Source of the DNA: Galerina marginata
Taxonomy: Eukaryota; Basidiomycota; Agaricomycetes; Agaricales; Galerinaceae
Assembly (NCBI GenBank): GCA_023014335.1
Contig: JAECYW010000010.1
Span: forward strand, 1,550,001 to 1,614,000
Direction of reading: 5' to 3'
Length of the DNA: 64,000 nucleotides
Part shown: positions 48,593 to 59,770 of the stretch, piece after piece
Position numbering within the stretch: position 1 is the stretch's first letter
Layout of the letters: the number at the start of each line of letters is the position of its first letter
Notes under the pieces: generated by a model
What the model was told of the DNA's origin: nothing
Database searches by the model: none
The model's input: only the letters and a program-made list of their open reading frames with translations
Program-made: the position numbers and the translations under genes

Positions 48593-49200
48593 ACGCATGA
48601 CTCGGTCTTTTCACATTACAACCACCACCAAAAATTACTACTCAAAATCACTGCCACGCATAATGAAACACGTATCTGCAAGTAACGACCCTCGGTCTCA
48701 TTCACCCACAATCATGTACGTCCTCTCCTTTTTGATGCAATGTTCTCACTTTCTAACTTTTTTTCAGTCGGTATTATCATTATTTCACGACGCGACAGGA
48801 AACACTTGTCATTCACGAAACAAGACTGTCATTCTTTTTTTTATTTTGGGTATCAAGTGGACTTCAGTATAAACTCTCTAATCATGGCCAATTACACTTT
48901 ATGGTCTGTCCGCTTGCTACAACATGCGCCCACCCTCGATCCGCTGCGTCTTTATTCGCTACTTTGTGGCGGTCCAATTTATTCTCTTCTGTAGCTATAG
49001 GTAGAATCTCATCGCACCCACACCTTGCATACACCACACGCACTTTATACACAGCACATCGCATTCACGCATTCACTACAGACTTGTCGCTTTGTAATTA
49101 TCCAACTGTATCCACTAGTAAAATACACGAAACACGCTAGTGCCATCTGCATATTCATCCTCACTCCATACACCTCAGAAAATCTTACTTGGAGGCAACC
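48593..49200. other. Region between the RRM-YTH gene and the F-box relic
   Basis: About 600 bases, T-rich, holding the 3' end of the RRM-YTH transcript. No gene or repeat is evident. Confidence 0.5.
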
Positions 49201-50610
49201 CTAGTAGGAAGGCAGGTAAATTCTCCCGTCTGGAAACTTTAACATATGTAGTCCATCCAACAGAAACAATTTCTCTGACTGTTGTGCAGAGAAAAAAAAA
49301 GTAGATAAGGCAGTACTTACATATCGTACGATATTGTCGCTTGAATTACACCGCGACTCAGAGCTGTCGTCATCCCGAAAACTCTTATCACGGAGGTAAA
49401 GTTCTGCATACGTTGGCGTCGAAACATTGTGGGGCTTCAGCGTCATATGCATGGACATGAAGAGGTCTGGGCCCACTCCATTTAGCACTGCGTGGACAAA
49501 TATAAATATATTTGTGTCTTCTGCCTTCTAATTTAAAAGATTACTTTGACACGCCTGAGTGAGGTGACCCTCCACAGGTCATCCAATCGGGATAATGTAT
49601 AGCAACGTTCAAAGTTGATGCTGGCCGCCATAACGTATTCAAACACCTCCGACTTTGGTGTAGAATTTCTTTTTTTGGGCGAGAATACTCTAATTGGTTA
49701 CTAGTAATAGATTTTTCGTCGATTATGAGAAGATCGATACTGAAATTCCCAGATCCACCCTATTGGGTGCTCAGTCAAAAGACGTGGGCCGAATGATAGG
49801 TGTTACGGTTCAATGGGTCATGGACGTTTCAAGCACTTTGTTGGGAAAGAAGAGGGGCTGATAACCAAGTCAGGTTCTCCCATGTAGATCCCAGAAGGTT
49901 ACTTTTGTCCACTGACGTTATGAGTATTGTTTTAACGCTCTTCAAATTCAGACGCCTGGAGGCTGAGGCAAGATAACAGTGTGACTGGGCGTATGGGATT
50001 GGGATTATCTCGCTCAAACCAGTTTAATTCAACAGTTCGGAGATTGCCCATTATGTGGAGGGAAACCATATCTTGAATTTTGGAAGACCTCAAAGTACTC
50101 GAGTAAGGGGGTGGCGGAACGTGGATCCCAAACATAGATTGAGCGTTCCTCAAATAATTTGGTACGATGGGGTTCTACAAATATCAACCTACTGATAACT
50201 TCAAGCAGTTGAACACATGAAATGTCATTTCGAATTTCTGAGTGAAATATTTTGTATGAATGGAATGTGGTTGCTTTCACATTGAATTCTTGGGTGAATG
50301 AAATTGGGATGGCACAGAACTTGAGAGCTATCGCAAATCCCGCGTTGGCACGTTCCGGCGCTTTCCACCAGCGCCTATGTGAAGTAATCGGCCCGAAACC
50401 AAAGATCGGCGTTCCGAATCTGGAAGGCCAAATCATTTTGAATAGGTTGTGTTGCCAGTTGTCCGTGGCGGGGAAAGAAAGTTCGAAGGATTTAGGAGAC
50501 TCTGAAGTCTGCTGGCGGCTCGGATTTTCTTGTCGAACGACTTGACCAATAGGAGGAAATTCGGCCCGCTGAGAAAACTCTCGGGTCGCCGTCTTGACCT
50601 TGCAAACCAT
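49201..50610 (-). pseudogene. Decayed F-box/LRR-type gene
   Basis: Minus-strand pieces match the C-terminal half of basidiomycete F-box-like proteins, in order: LLEVISRLIFVEPHRTKLFE, TPLLEYFEVFQNSRYGFPPH, LRTVELNWFERDNPNP, TWENLTWLSAPLLSQQSA, NFERCYTLSRLDDLWRVTSL, and last YAELYLRDKSFRDDDSSESR joined by a clean intron (GTAAGT..ACAG) to SEKLFLLDGLHMLKFPDGRI, ending at 49201. Between the second and third pieces the frame shifts inside CAATCTCCGAACTGTTG, where the reading passes from QSPN to NLRTV; several later joins also need frame changes. No F-box is visible at the 5' end. It looks like a recent pseudogene, though an unusual intron pattern cannot be excluded. Confidence 0.45.
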
Positions 50611-51003
50611 TATCGACGCTGGGGACTTGGTGGGAACGCTCGCACCTTATTAGAAAGCGAGGAGGTCCAAAGGAGAACGGCTATGGACGGCTTGTGAAAT
50701 CCGGAAGATAATCAGTTACGAGGGTGTCCCATGCCACTAGTAAACTTCCCAAATATGGAACGAGAGCTCAGGCTGTAGCTATGTATATGAGAGTTTCAAG
50801 GAACATTTATTTCACAAAATGTGGCTATATTTAGGATCGCTTATTAGATAGAGTGGTGTTTAGAATGACTGCAAGGGGCGAATAAACCAGCAGTGGAAGA
50901 CCATCTCGGGGTCTTGGTCCACATTGCGCAATCGAGGTATTTAACCCACGTCCATTGCCCATTTTCATTAAACCCAACCCAAGCTTGCTTAAACCGAAAC
51001 AAT
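50611..51003. other. Upstream region of the O-methyltransferase gene
   Basis: A 393-base spacer between the F-box relic and the methyltransferase start, divergent in orientation. No reading frame or clear TATA box was seen; it presumably contains the methyltransferase promoter. Confidence 0.45.
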
Positions 51004-52950
51004 ATGCCCGAGTCCTCAGCCACTGCTCGCGAATTGCTGAAGTTGGTCTCCACCGCTCTTTCCACCATAGAGAAAACATGCGACGCTAACAACTGTGAGA
51101 TCCCGGACCTCCACCTTCCTTTCCAGCCCACGTCTGAGAGCTTTCGAAGCTATCCCGCCGCTGCCGAGGCAGCGAACGTTATCAGCGCAGCTGCATTTCA
51201 GCTGGCGGCTATCTTCATGCCGCCGCAGGTTTCCTTGTACCAAGTCGTGGGCGGTGTAGGCGACATGTTCTTTCTCGAGTGTTGGCTCGTCGAAGTTGAC
51301 CTTCCTTGTTGACGTTTCTTTAGCATAAGAAATCCGCTGCTCTTCGCGTTTGCTTGGAGTCTAATGTGACTGAGATCTTGAGGGAAGGCGGACCAGAGGT
51401 GAGCACTTGAAGCTTAGGGGTGGAGGAGGGTGGTTTGGACGGCATTGGCTTGGTTTACAGCTTTGTATAATATTGTAGGGGGTACACATTGACGACATTG
51501 CTGCAAAGAACGGACAGGACCCACAGAAGATTGGTGCGTTGGAGTTCTAGTTTCTTTTTCGACGGTAATCCATTTTTGTTCAGGTCGATTCCTTCGTATC
51601 CTCGCGAGCAACCACATATATCGCGAAATAAAGCCGAACGTGTTCACGAACACCCGTATCTCAAGCATGCTCGACACCGGCAAATCGAGTGAAGAGGTAT
51701 TGGCCAAGTGCGTAGCTGTCTTCATAGTGAAGTTTTACCTTTGAATCCGTCGACCTGATCAATAGCCCCGAGAAAAAGCACGACAATACCCTCGGACTGG
51801 CCGCTCTGGCCTCTCATCAGTGAGCTCGAGTATCCGTTATTTACCTTCACGGCGCTAACATCATGGACGACAGTTTGGACGAAGCGTTCAAAGCTTCAGC
51901 ATATGCGTGGGAGACACTTGCGGATCCGATGACCGCAAAATCTGGGGAACCTGACGCCTCGCCCTTCGCGCGAGCTGTGGGGAGGAAGGAGACGTTGTGG
52001 CAGTTTTATGAGAGACCTGAAGAGGCATTCAGACACCGCCGTTTTGGTATCGGTATGCAGGGCGTAAAGGCCTTTCAACCTGCCGCTGTCAGCCTTGATG
52101 GTGAGTTCTGTAGTTTTGGGTTGGAAAATTGCTGAGGATTCTATAGCGTTTGATTGGGAGGGTCTTCCAAGCGGTGCTGTTGTCGTCGATGTCGGGGGCG
52201 GGGTTGGCACTTCGTCTCTGCCTCTGGCTAAGACGTTCCCAGGACTTCAGTTCATTGTTCAAGACCTTCCTGGGGTTGTACAGGAAGCTGAAAAGGTGAA
52301 TTCGGCTCTTGATCGCCTGGAAACCTGCTAGTGCTGAGATCTCGTAGCTATGGATCGAAGAGCTGCCGGGCGCAGTTGAATCTGGACGGGTTAAAATAGA
52401 GGGCAAGTCCCTTTATACCGGTCATTTTATTAAATTAACGGCGTATCTGTAGTGCAAAACTTCTTCGAGCCGCAACCGCAGAGAAACGTTTCGGTCTTCT
52501 TCATGAAGCAGATTCTGCACGACTGGTCTGACCAGTACTGCACCAAAATCTTGAAAAATCTTTGGGCGGCTGCATCCAAGGAAACCAGGCTGGTCCTCAT
52601 GGAGAGTTTAATGCCGTTCGCCTGTCACGATCCCAGTACAGACGAAGGAGGAAGATTCGGTGCAGTGTCCCATATGGCTCCTGCTCCTTTGTTGGCCAAC
52701 TACGGTGCAGTCAAGGAAATGGCTTATGGCGCCGATATTGTTGTAAGGCCGAGGTTCACCTATAACAATCTGCTTGATCTTCTGACGCTTCGTGAAGATG
52801 TTCTTGCTCTTCAATTCTCAGGAGCGCACGATTCGTCATATTGATGACCTTCTCCGTCGTACTGGATGGCAGATGACGGTTGTTCGCCGGCAAAAGGGTA
52901 GTGATAGCACTTTTTTGCAGTCCATGGAAGCAGCCCCCATTGGTAAATGA
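51004..52950 (+). CDS. SAM-dependent O-methyltransferase (COMT/plant-type family)
   Basis: An enzyme that moves a methyl group from S-adenosylmethionine to a hydroxyl of a small molecule, usually phenolic. About eight introns. The N-terminal dimerisation half includes MPESSATARELLKLVSTAL, SYPAAAEAANVISAAAFQLA, GVHIDDIAAKNGQDPQKIGR and FLRILASNHIYREIKPNVFT. The C-terminal half has AFDWEGLPSGAVVVDVGGGV (SAM-binding glycine-rich loop, about 52155-52210), FIVQDLPGVVQEAEK, MKQILHDWSDQYCTKILKNL (catalytic His in LHDW, about 52520) and TRLVLMESLMPFAC. The last exon is entered by an intron at about 52744-52802, giving ADIVMFLLFNSQERTIRHID and ending AAPIGK. All core motifs are present. Fungal relatives act in secondary metabolism; no cluster surrounds this one. 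Confidence 0.87.
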
Positions 52951-53266
52951 CCGAGGTCTACACCTTGCAAACGACCTACGATTTCAGCCTCATTTTAAAT
53001 GATTCCATTGAAATTTCAACTTGTTATTTACCTCCTTGAATGGCGCAGTATTCTTGAGCTAAATTTGGAGGGTGAATGGTGATATCCTTAGACACGGCTG
53101 TGGGATAAACAACTTAGGCAGTGGTAAGTAATAGAGGACAAGGTCGCTAAAGCAGGGTTGCTACGATATTCCTGAGCGTGGGAAGGTAGGAAATGTATAT
53201 TGCAGCCGCTGCCGACCGAGACCCAAGTCGTGCTCCCAACCACCACCACCACAACTATTCTACTCG
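52951..53266. other. Spacer before the BBC1-like gene
   Basis: A 316-base spacer between the methyltransferase stop and the BBC1-like start. The last 40 bases are a C/A-rich leader (CCAACCACCACCACCACAAC), typical of fungal 5' leaders. No gene is present. Confidence 0.45.
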
Positions 53267-56200
53267 ATGTCTGATCAGTCCCCGCCGTCAAACGCGTCAA
53301 AGCCAAAGCCTGGCTCATTGCGCGACAGGATCGCTGCATTTGAGAAATCCGCATCTACGCCATCAGCCCCTGTTCCAGCCCCAGCAGTGCGTCCTAAACC
53401 AGCTGGTTTCTCGTCCTGGAAGCCCAAGCAACCATCTCCACCGTCATCGCCATCGGCAGCGAGCACAGAGCACGCTGCATCGTCTACAGTCAAGCCAGGA
53501 GGCATGTCGGCCTCCGATGCGAAGGAGAGTATCACCAAAGCGGGCAGTTTGAAGGATCGTATGGCTGCCTTGCAAGGCAAAGGCGCATTTGGCGCCCCAC
53601 CACCGGTAGCGCCGAAGCCTGCTCTAGAGAAACCCAAATGGAAACCCCCGCCTGCCGTACACGCCCCTAGAGATGACGACGATCATTCAGGTGGAGGGTC
53701 ATCTGCAGCTATTGAAGCTGTGGTTGAGAGGACCACATCTCCCCCTGTTTCTGTGAAATCACCTGAGAGCGTTGACACTCCCAAGGCTGTCGAGGAAGGA
53801 GGAGAACCAGAGGCACATGCTACAACTGCCGAGGGCGATAATGGAGAAGAGCCAGCGGTCCTGGACCCTGAGGAAGAGGAGCGGCAGCGTCGTGCTGCGA
53901 TCGCAGCTCGTATGGCCCGTTTGGGAGGTGCTAGGCTCGGCATGGCCCCACCGGTGTTTGGCAAGAAGCCTCCAGTGCGAAGGCCGACCCAGGAGGAGGT
54001 TGCCAAGACAGAGGAACCCAAGGCGATTGAAGAGCCTGCCAAAACTGATGTTTCATCACCCGACGTCGTTAAATCGAGCGAAGAGCAGCTCTCTCCTCCT
54101 ACTGAGCCTAGTGAGTGCATATATGCATGTCTTTTTCTCCAAATTACTGACCCACGATAGGTCTTGTCGCTTCGCCTCCAATCGAGGTCCCTGCAAATGT
54201 TCACACCGAATCAGGCGTAGGAAAATCCGCCGGTAAACCTTATAATTATCTTATGTTATTTGCATGAATTTGAACATATCGAACAGAATATTTCCCAGTT
54301 CGTAAGGACTCCGAAAATGCTTCAATTCTTTCCTCAGAGTCGGTGGATTCGCATCCTTCTCGAAGCCCCTCTTCCATGCCTGTTCCTGTCGTTCCACGAC
54401 GGGCTGGTCCCCCTCGCAAGAAACCCGTTAAGCCCGCTCCTCCTCCTGAAGTTCCAGAAGAAATGGCGGAAGAATCCACTCCTGCGTCTGTGGCCGTAGA
54501 GGACGTTTCCGGTCCAGAAGCAGAGCTGGCTGCTGCACCTGGAGTCGTTGCAAGCCCTGAGCACGAGGAAGTGAAGACTGAGATCACCGATGATGCGACT
54601 CAACCCCCAGTACCCGAGCCTTTACAGCCTGCTGATCACGAAATAACGGATGAGCCCGTCGCTGAGGACGAGACAGCTGTAGCCGATAGGACCGACACTG
54701 CATCGAAGCTGGCTTCTCCTCAATTCGAACCACCCTCGACGTCAGAGGAAACAGAAATTGTTTCTCCTGTGTCTCCGGCAGGACTCGCATATGATGACGA
54801 CGTCGAAAGGGACCATGAAGGCGATGAACCAAAAGCGGCTGATGTGCAGCCTCCCGTTCTTCCTTCTCCGCCGCTCAGTTCATCGCGTCCTAACCTCGCC
54901 AACATCGAAGCTGGCATCATCGAGCCCAACTCTACTCCCGTCACCGGCATTGTGCATGACGAGTCGAAAGAAGCAGAAGAAGAGGCTCGCAAGAAACGTG
55001 TTGCTGATCGAATTGCGAAGATGGGCGGGATCAATCCGTTTGCCCCTCCTCCTCCGCCTCCACATGTTAAATCACCCTCCGAAGGCCCGCATTCACCGCC
55101 TTCTGTGCCCTCTACATTCGTTCCTTCTCCCCCACTAGCGCCTGTACCGATTAGGAAGCAGTCGATACAGCTAGAACCGCTTTCGCCTCCGCCTGAAGAT
55201 GTCCACACTGAGCCCAAGGGAAATGTCGTCGAATCTACGGCTGAAGAAGAAGAAGAGGCTTTCGATGGTAAATAAACTCCTTTTCTATTTATTCCGTATC
55301 TTAAACAATAAACAATCTGTAACTTTTTATTGATTACCTTTTCCTTTCCCTTTTTGCTACTTGTAGAAGACGAAGAATATGCTGATGAGGTTAATGACGA
55401 GCCGACATCCACTTCTACGTCCACGAGTGAGGTTGACAAGCCTGTGACACCGCCCCTCCCACATTCTGAGTCCCATCGTCAGTCGGCGACATTCCCATCT
55501 CGACCTCCTCCCATTCCACCGTCGAGCACACGACCTCCTGTTCAGGTTCAGCAGTACGACGAAGAAGATGATGATGGATCAGATTATGGGGATGAAGAAT
55601 CTGCTGAAGACACGCCTCCTGCCGGCCCCTTGAGACCGCCTAACCCAGGACACCCATCTACACTGAGCGCGATACCCTCTGAGGACGTAAATACACCACC
55701 ATTGCCACCTGCGAGACCTGCGCAACCTCCTCGGCGTATCATACCTCAAGCACCCGAACCCCCAGAAGAAGACGACGAGGAAGGAGAGGAGGACGATGAG
55801 ACAGACGAGGAAGCAGACGAACGGATGGCTACATCACAGCTCTTCGTCCCGCCTCCATCTGGCCGCGGCCCGATCGCGATCCCGCGCCACGCCCAAGTAG
55901 AGACAGAAGATGGTGACGGGTCGGAGAACGATGTCCCTGCGCTGCCTGTGCTGCATCGGAGGTCGCTGGAGCTGCCTGGGCGGGCTGTTCCGCCGCCCCC
56001 ACTGCCCGTGCATCCCCCGGCGGTGGATGAGGACTCTGAACCGGAATCGGACCATGATGGGGAGGCGCTGCCTATTCCTCCGCCTCCGCCTCCTAGGCAT
56101 ACCGGTGGCCCGCCGCCGAGGAGTGTCCCTATGCCTCCTCCACCACCGCCTCCTCAGGTTTTAGCGCAAATTGCTGCTGCGACTGTTGCGGTCCAACCTC

Positions 56201-58277
56201 CGCCACCGCCGCCGCCTCCGGTCCTACGAACAGTTCCGCAAACCTTAGATGTAGATCATTCACCGACATCGCCTGAACATTTGACACCTACTGTGTCGAT
56301 TTCGGAATCTGACGAAATTTTGGACGAAGAAGAGGGTGGTATGTGTTTAATTTGATTTCCGGTGCATTGTTTTTGAACAGATTTTTTTTCTGACATTAGA
56401 TCCCATTGACCCGTCGTTCCACAGCCCCAGTCGACGGGGTTCTGCTGTCAATCTCTTTGCTACTGCTCAGGCTCAGGCTCAGGCTGAAGTAACAACTCCG
56501 GTGCAAGTTCCACCTCCACCACCTCCAGTTGGGCACACCTCTCGAGAACCTTCTGAACAAGCACAAGAGCAGGAGCAGGAGCAAGATCCAGAGCAATTGA
56601 GACGTAGGACTATCGCTGAGCGCATGGCCAAACTTGGCGGTATCAAATTCGGCGGTGCTCCCATGCCTGTTCCTGCTGGTCGTCCCATACCTCCTCCACG
56701 CCGCGCCGACGACGAGCAAGAAGAGAGTCACAGTGAACCTGCTGTCGAGGAACAACCCGACGCGCTGTCAGAAGAGGAAGAAGAACGAGCGCGGAAGGAA
56801 CGGATTGCTGCGAAAATGGCGGGTATGGGCGGGATGAGGATTGGGATGATGCCGATGGGAATGGGTGCGTTGCCTCAGAGGTCACATGTTTTGCGGGAAG
56901 AGAACGTGGTACGGTCTCCAACTCTGCCTGTGTCTCCGCCGGCACTTGTACAACCACCAAGACGAGCAGTGCCTCCTGCTCGACCTCCGCCGCCTCCTGC
57001 GGTTGCTGCCCAAGGCCCTGATACGGATTCTGACTATGGAAGCGCGGAAGATGGTGTCAAAGTCGAGGCGGAGGAGAGCGAGATGGAAGAAGTGGGTTAC
57101 GAGGATGCTGTTGAGCAGCCGGAAGAAGCGCCTCCTCCGGTTCCTTCTCGAGGCGGACGTGCCCCACCCCGCAGGGAATCGTCGGACTATAAACCGATGT
57201 CTCCATCGATGCCTCCCGTTCCGTCGCCTCGGCCGCCTGTACCCTCGGCGATGCCTAATCGTCGGTCGAGTGTCCAAACTAGCAGGTCGACTGGTAGCAC
57301 AGACGCTGGAATGAGCCCGCCTCAGCGGAAGGCAACCTCGTCATATATACCTCAGTCTGAGTATGTCATGGTGGAAGAACCTGAAGGACAAGAAGCACCT
57401 CCCCCGCCTCCGCCTGCTCGCCCTGTTAGCCGAGTGCCGCCTGCTCGTCCGGTTCTGCCCACCACTGATACACAAGACAGCATTTCGACGCAATGGGAGC
57501 TGCCATCCATCCCAACGTCCAGCATTGACTTTGGAGGAGGCACTGACCTCTCGTTGTCGTGGACAGATGCGGGGGCTGAACCCGCACCGCCGAAGTCTCC
57601 TCCGCCTCCGCCACCGCCATCCAAGAAGCCCTCCCTTCCCCCAGCAGTGGAACGACAGTTGTCGGCGGACGATCTTATCGGATTGTGGGGTCGCGTTGGT
57701 GTGCAAGTCTGTGAATCTGCCACAACGCTGTTCGAGAAGTCTAAGAGGACGCTTATTGGCGACGGGACATACGCAGGCTTCGTGCAGGCTGTCCTCGCCA
57801 CGGTACCGAATGCTGCCTCAGCCCCGACGGCCTCTGGCGGGTACGGCTATGTGATATACGTGCAGAACGGACCGTCGGTGCAGAAGAGAGTCAGCGAGAT
57901 CATGCCGGGCGACATTGTAGAAATCCACGATGCGAAACTGAAGGGGCACAAGGGGATACAGACGTATCATCAGAATGTGGGCGGTGCAGGCGAGGTGCTG
58001 GTGGGTATAGTGGGCGAGTTTGAGGCGAAGAAGTCGAAAATTAAGGTGTTCCAGGCGAATCAGCATGTGGGGCAGCAGGTGTGTTTTGCTTTCGTTGGCT
58101 TCGTTGGCTGTGTTTTCTTATGATGTTGCCGCCTTAGACTGTGGAGTCTGTCAGTTATCGTTTGGAGGATCTCAAGAGTGGGATCGTAAAAGTGTGTCCA
58201 TCTCAAGCCATGCCTTTGATCTTTCTTTGCTGATGGTGCTCTCGTTGATCCAGGTATATCGAGTCATGGATGCATAG
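53267..58277 (+). CDS. BBC1/MTI1-like actin-patch protein with AIM3/BBC1 C-terminal domain
   Basis: A product of about 1,530 residues in seven exons, with introns near 54112, 54230, 55268, 56339, 58080 and 58190. Most of it is proline-rich and acidic, with polyproline runs typical of SH3 ligands. The C-terminal domain (LSADDLIGLWGRVGVQVCES; GDGTYAGFVQAVLATVP; GYGYVIYVQNGPSVQKRVSE; GDIVEIHDAKLKGHKG; GIVGEFEAKKSKIKVFQA; ending KVYRVMDA) matches the conserved end of yeast Bbc1/Mti1 and Aim3. Those act at cortical actin patches, restraining Las17/type I myosin-driven Arp2/3 activity in endocytosis. Two GSLxDRxAA motifs occur near the start, and a motif of the type RxxxIAxRMAxLGG recurs four times (near 53885, 54990, 56600 and 56790). 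No N-terminal SH3 domain, present in yeast Bbc1, was found. Confidence 0.88.
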
Positions 58278-58829
58278 TTTCTTTCCCATCTTTACGCGTC
58301 AAGGACTCTTCAATTGTATCACCACACATTTTCTTTGCAACTATAATCGTCGTCAATGTACTAGGTATAGTCGGTATGCTTTCTTGGTCCTTTTGTATTT
58401 TTCAACGCAGTTTTCATTACTACTTTCAAACGCCAACACCAAGATACTATAGATGCAAGGTAGGTATTTGTACAATATAACCATACGGTGTGGAACATTT
58501 ATATGAATAAAATCACGAACAAAGCCCAATGGGTATTTACACTTGGAACCCCGGGAGACCAGTAGAGGAAGAAGCACGAGACCCGCAGAGAGAGAAGCCA
58601 CCAGTGGAGAACGGAAAGTCGCTGCAAGGTACCTATGAAGTCAGCATACTTGCCCTAAAAACGAACGAGACAACGAAGAAAGGGCTCACAGTTATCTTGA
58701 GGCCTTGGAGGAATCAAAAAGCATCAGTCATTTAACGAGAGGTCTTACTCCGGTCCCACCATCCTTCAGGCTCGTGGGGTACGAGTTGATAGCTTTGTGA
58801 TATTCGGCTGTTGAAAATATTTGGAGTGT
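58278..58829. other. Convergent 3' region
   Basis: About 550 bases between the stops of the BBC1-like gene and the convergent small gene. It is T-rich after 58310 and must hold both polyadenylation regions. No gene was recognised. Confidence 0.5.
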
Positions 58830-59463
58830 TCAGAAGACTGTAAGGCCCCTTGCAACTGGGGTACGAACCTTGGGAACTGTTGTCCTCCTTTTCTGGTTTG
58901 TCGGAAACTTTCTGTTTCTTTTTAGGAGCTTCCTCTGTTTCCGGGGTGGTGTCCGAGTTGGAAGACGGGTTCTGTGGTGGATGAGGACGTTTGCCTCGGT
59001 TTCTCTGAAGCGAAAGCGTCAGAAAACTGTGTATGAAGCGTGATAAAACCACGACGACCCACGAAACGATTGCCAAAGTTCTTTTTCCTATGTTAGCCAG
59101 AGATAAAATGTGAGCACCGAAGTCACCAGAGAAGAAAGCAAAACCACCGGTAACAAAACAACCAACCTTTCGAGGGCGTCCTGCTCCTTTTTCTTGTCAT
59201 CTTCCTGTATTCAAAAATCGACTCTGGGTTCAGTACAAAACATGTTGCCTAGTTAAAAGGGTGAAGTCAAAGCTCCAGACCTTCTTTGAACGCCTTATCC
59301 TGTCGAGGAACGAACCATCATCAGAGAACACATTTATAGGTTTGACGCCTGGCGACTTGGACTTGCTTCGAGACTCTATCCCCGACGGCGACGAGGAAGT
59401 AGCTGACAAGCCTGGGGGTGGTGTAGCAGTCGAAGATTGCTGGCCTAAAGGATTATTAGACAT
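58830..59463 (-). CDS. Small charged protein of unknown function
   Basis: No named family, though the layout looks like a conserved fungal protein. Exon 1 (59463-59282) has a Ser/Pro-rich head then VFSDDGSFLDRIRRSKK. Exon 2 adds EDDKKKEQDALERK. Exon 3, about 59085, gives KKNFGNRF, spliced by a GTGGGT donor to RNRGKRPHPPQNPSSNSDTT and PKKKQKVSDKPEKEDNSS, a nuclear-localisation-like basic patch. A last intron brings a stop at 58830; without it the frame runs on to 58732 and ends RSKTSR. The product is about 150 residues, strongly charged and probably nuclear. The four-exon structure with matching phases argues that it is real. The spacer 59464-59770 upstream has no gene. Confidence 0.6.
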
Positions 59464-59770
59464 GTATGACTATCTCAGCAGTAATAGGAAGCTAAGTTGG
59501 ATCTGGGGGAAGTAAAGCAAGAGGAACCGGCTACCGATGAGCTCGTAATTTGAGTTCATGGTTAGCGTAGGTGCCGGAAAACACCAGAAAGTTCCGTCAG
59601 GGGAAGCTTCCATACCAAACAAAGCAAAGCAAATGACGTCACTCACTTCGAGCGCTAAACAAGTGCTGGGAGATGGCAAAATTGAGAAGTAGCGCCGCAC
59701 TTGATAATCTCGACATTAGCTTACAGATGTACATTACACTGGAAATATATCGTAGGGGAGCACAAAAAGC

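Noticed and set aside
55834..57801. Long arginine- or serine-rich open frames antisense to the BBC1-like gene
   Set aside because: They are shadows of the proline-rich coding sequence (CCX codons read in reverse); none has introns, domains or a plausible start context.
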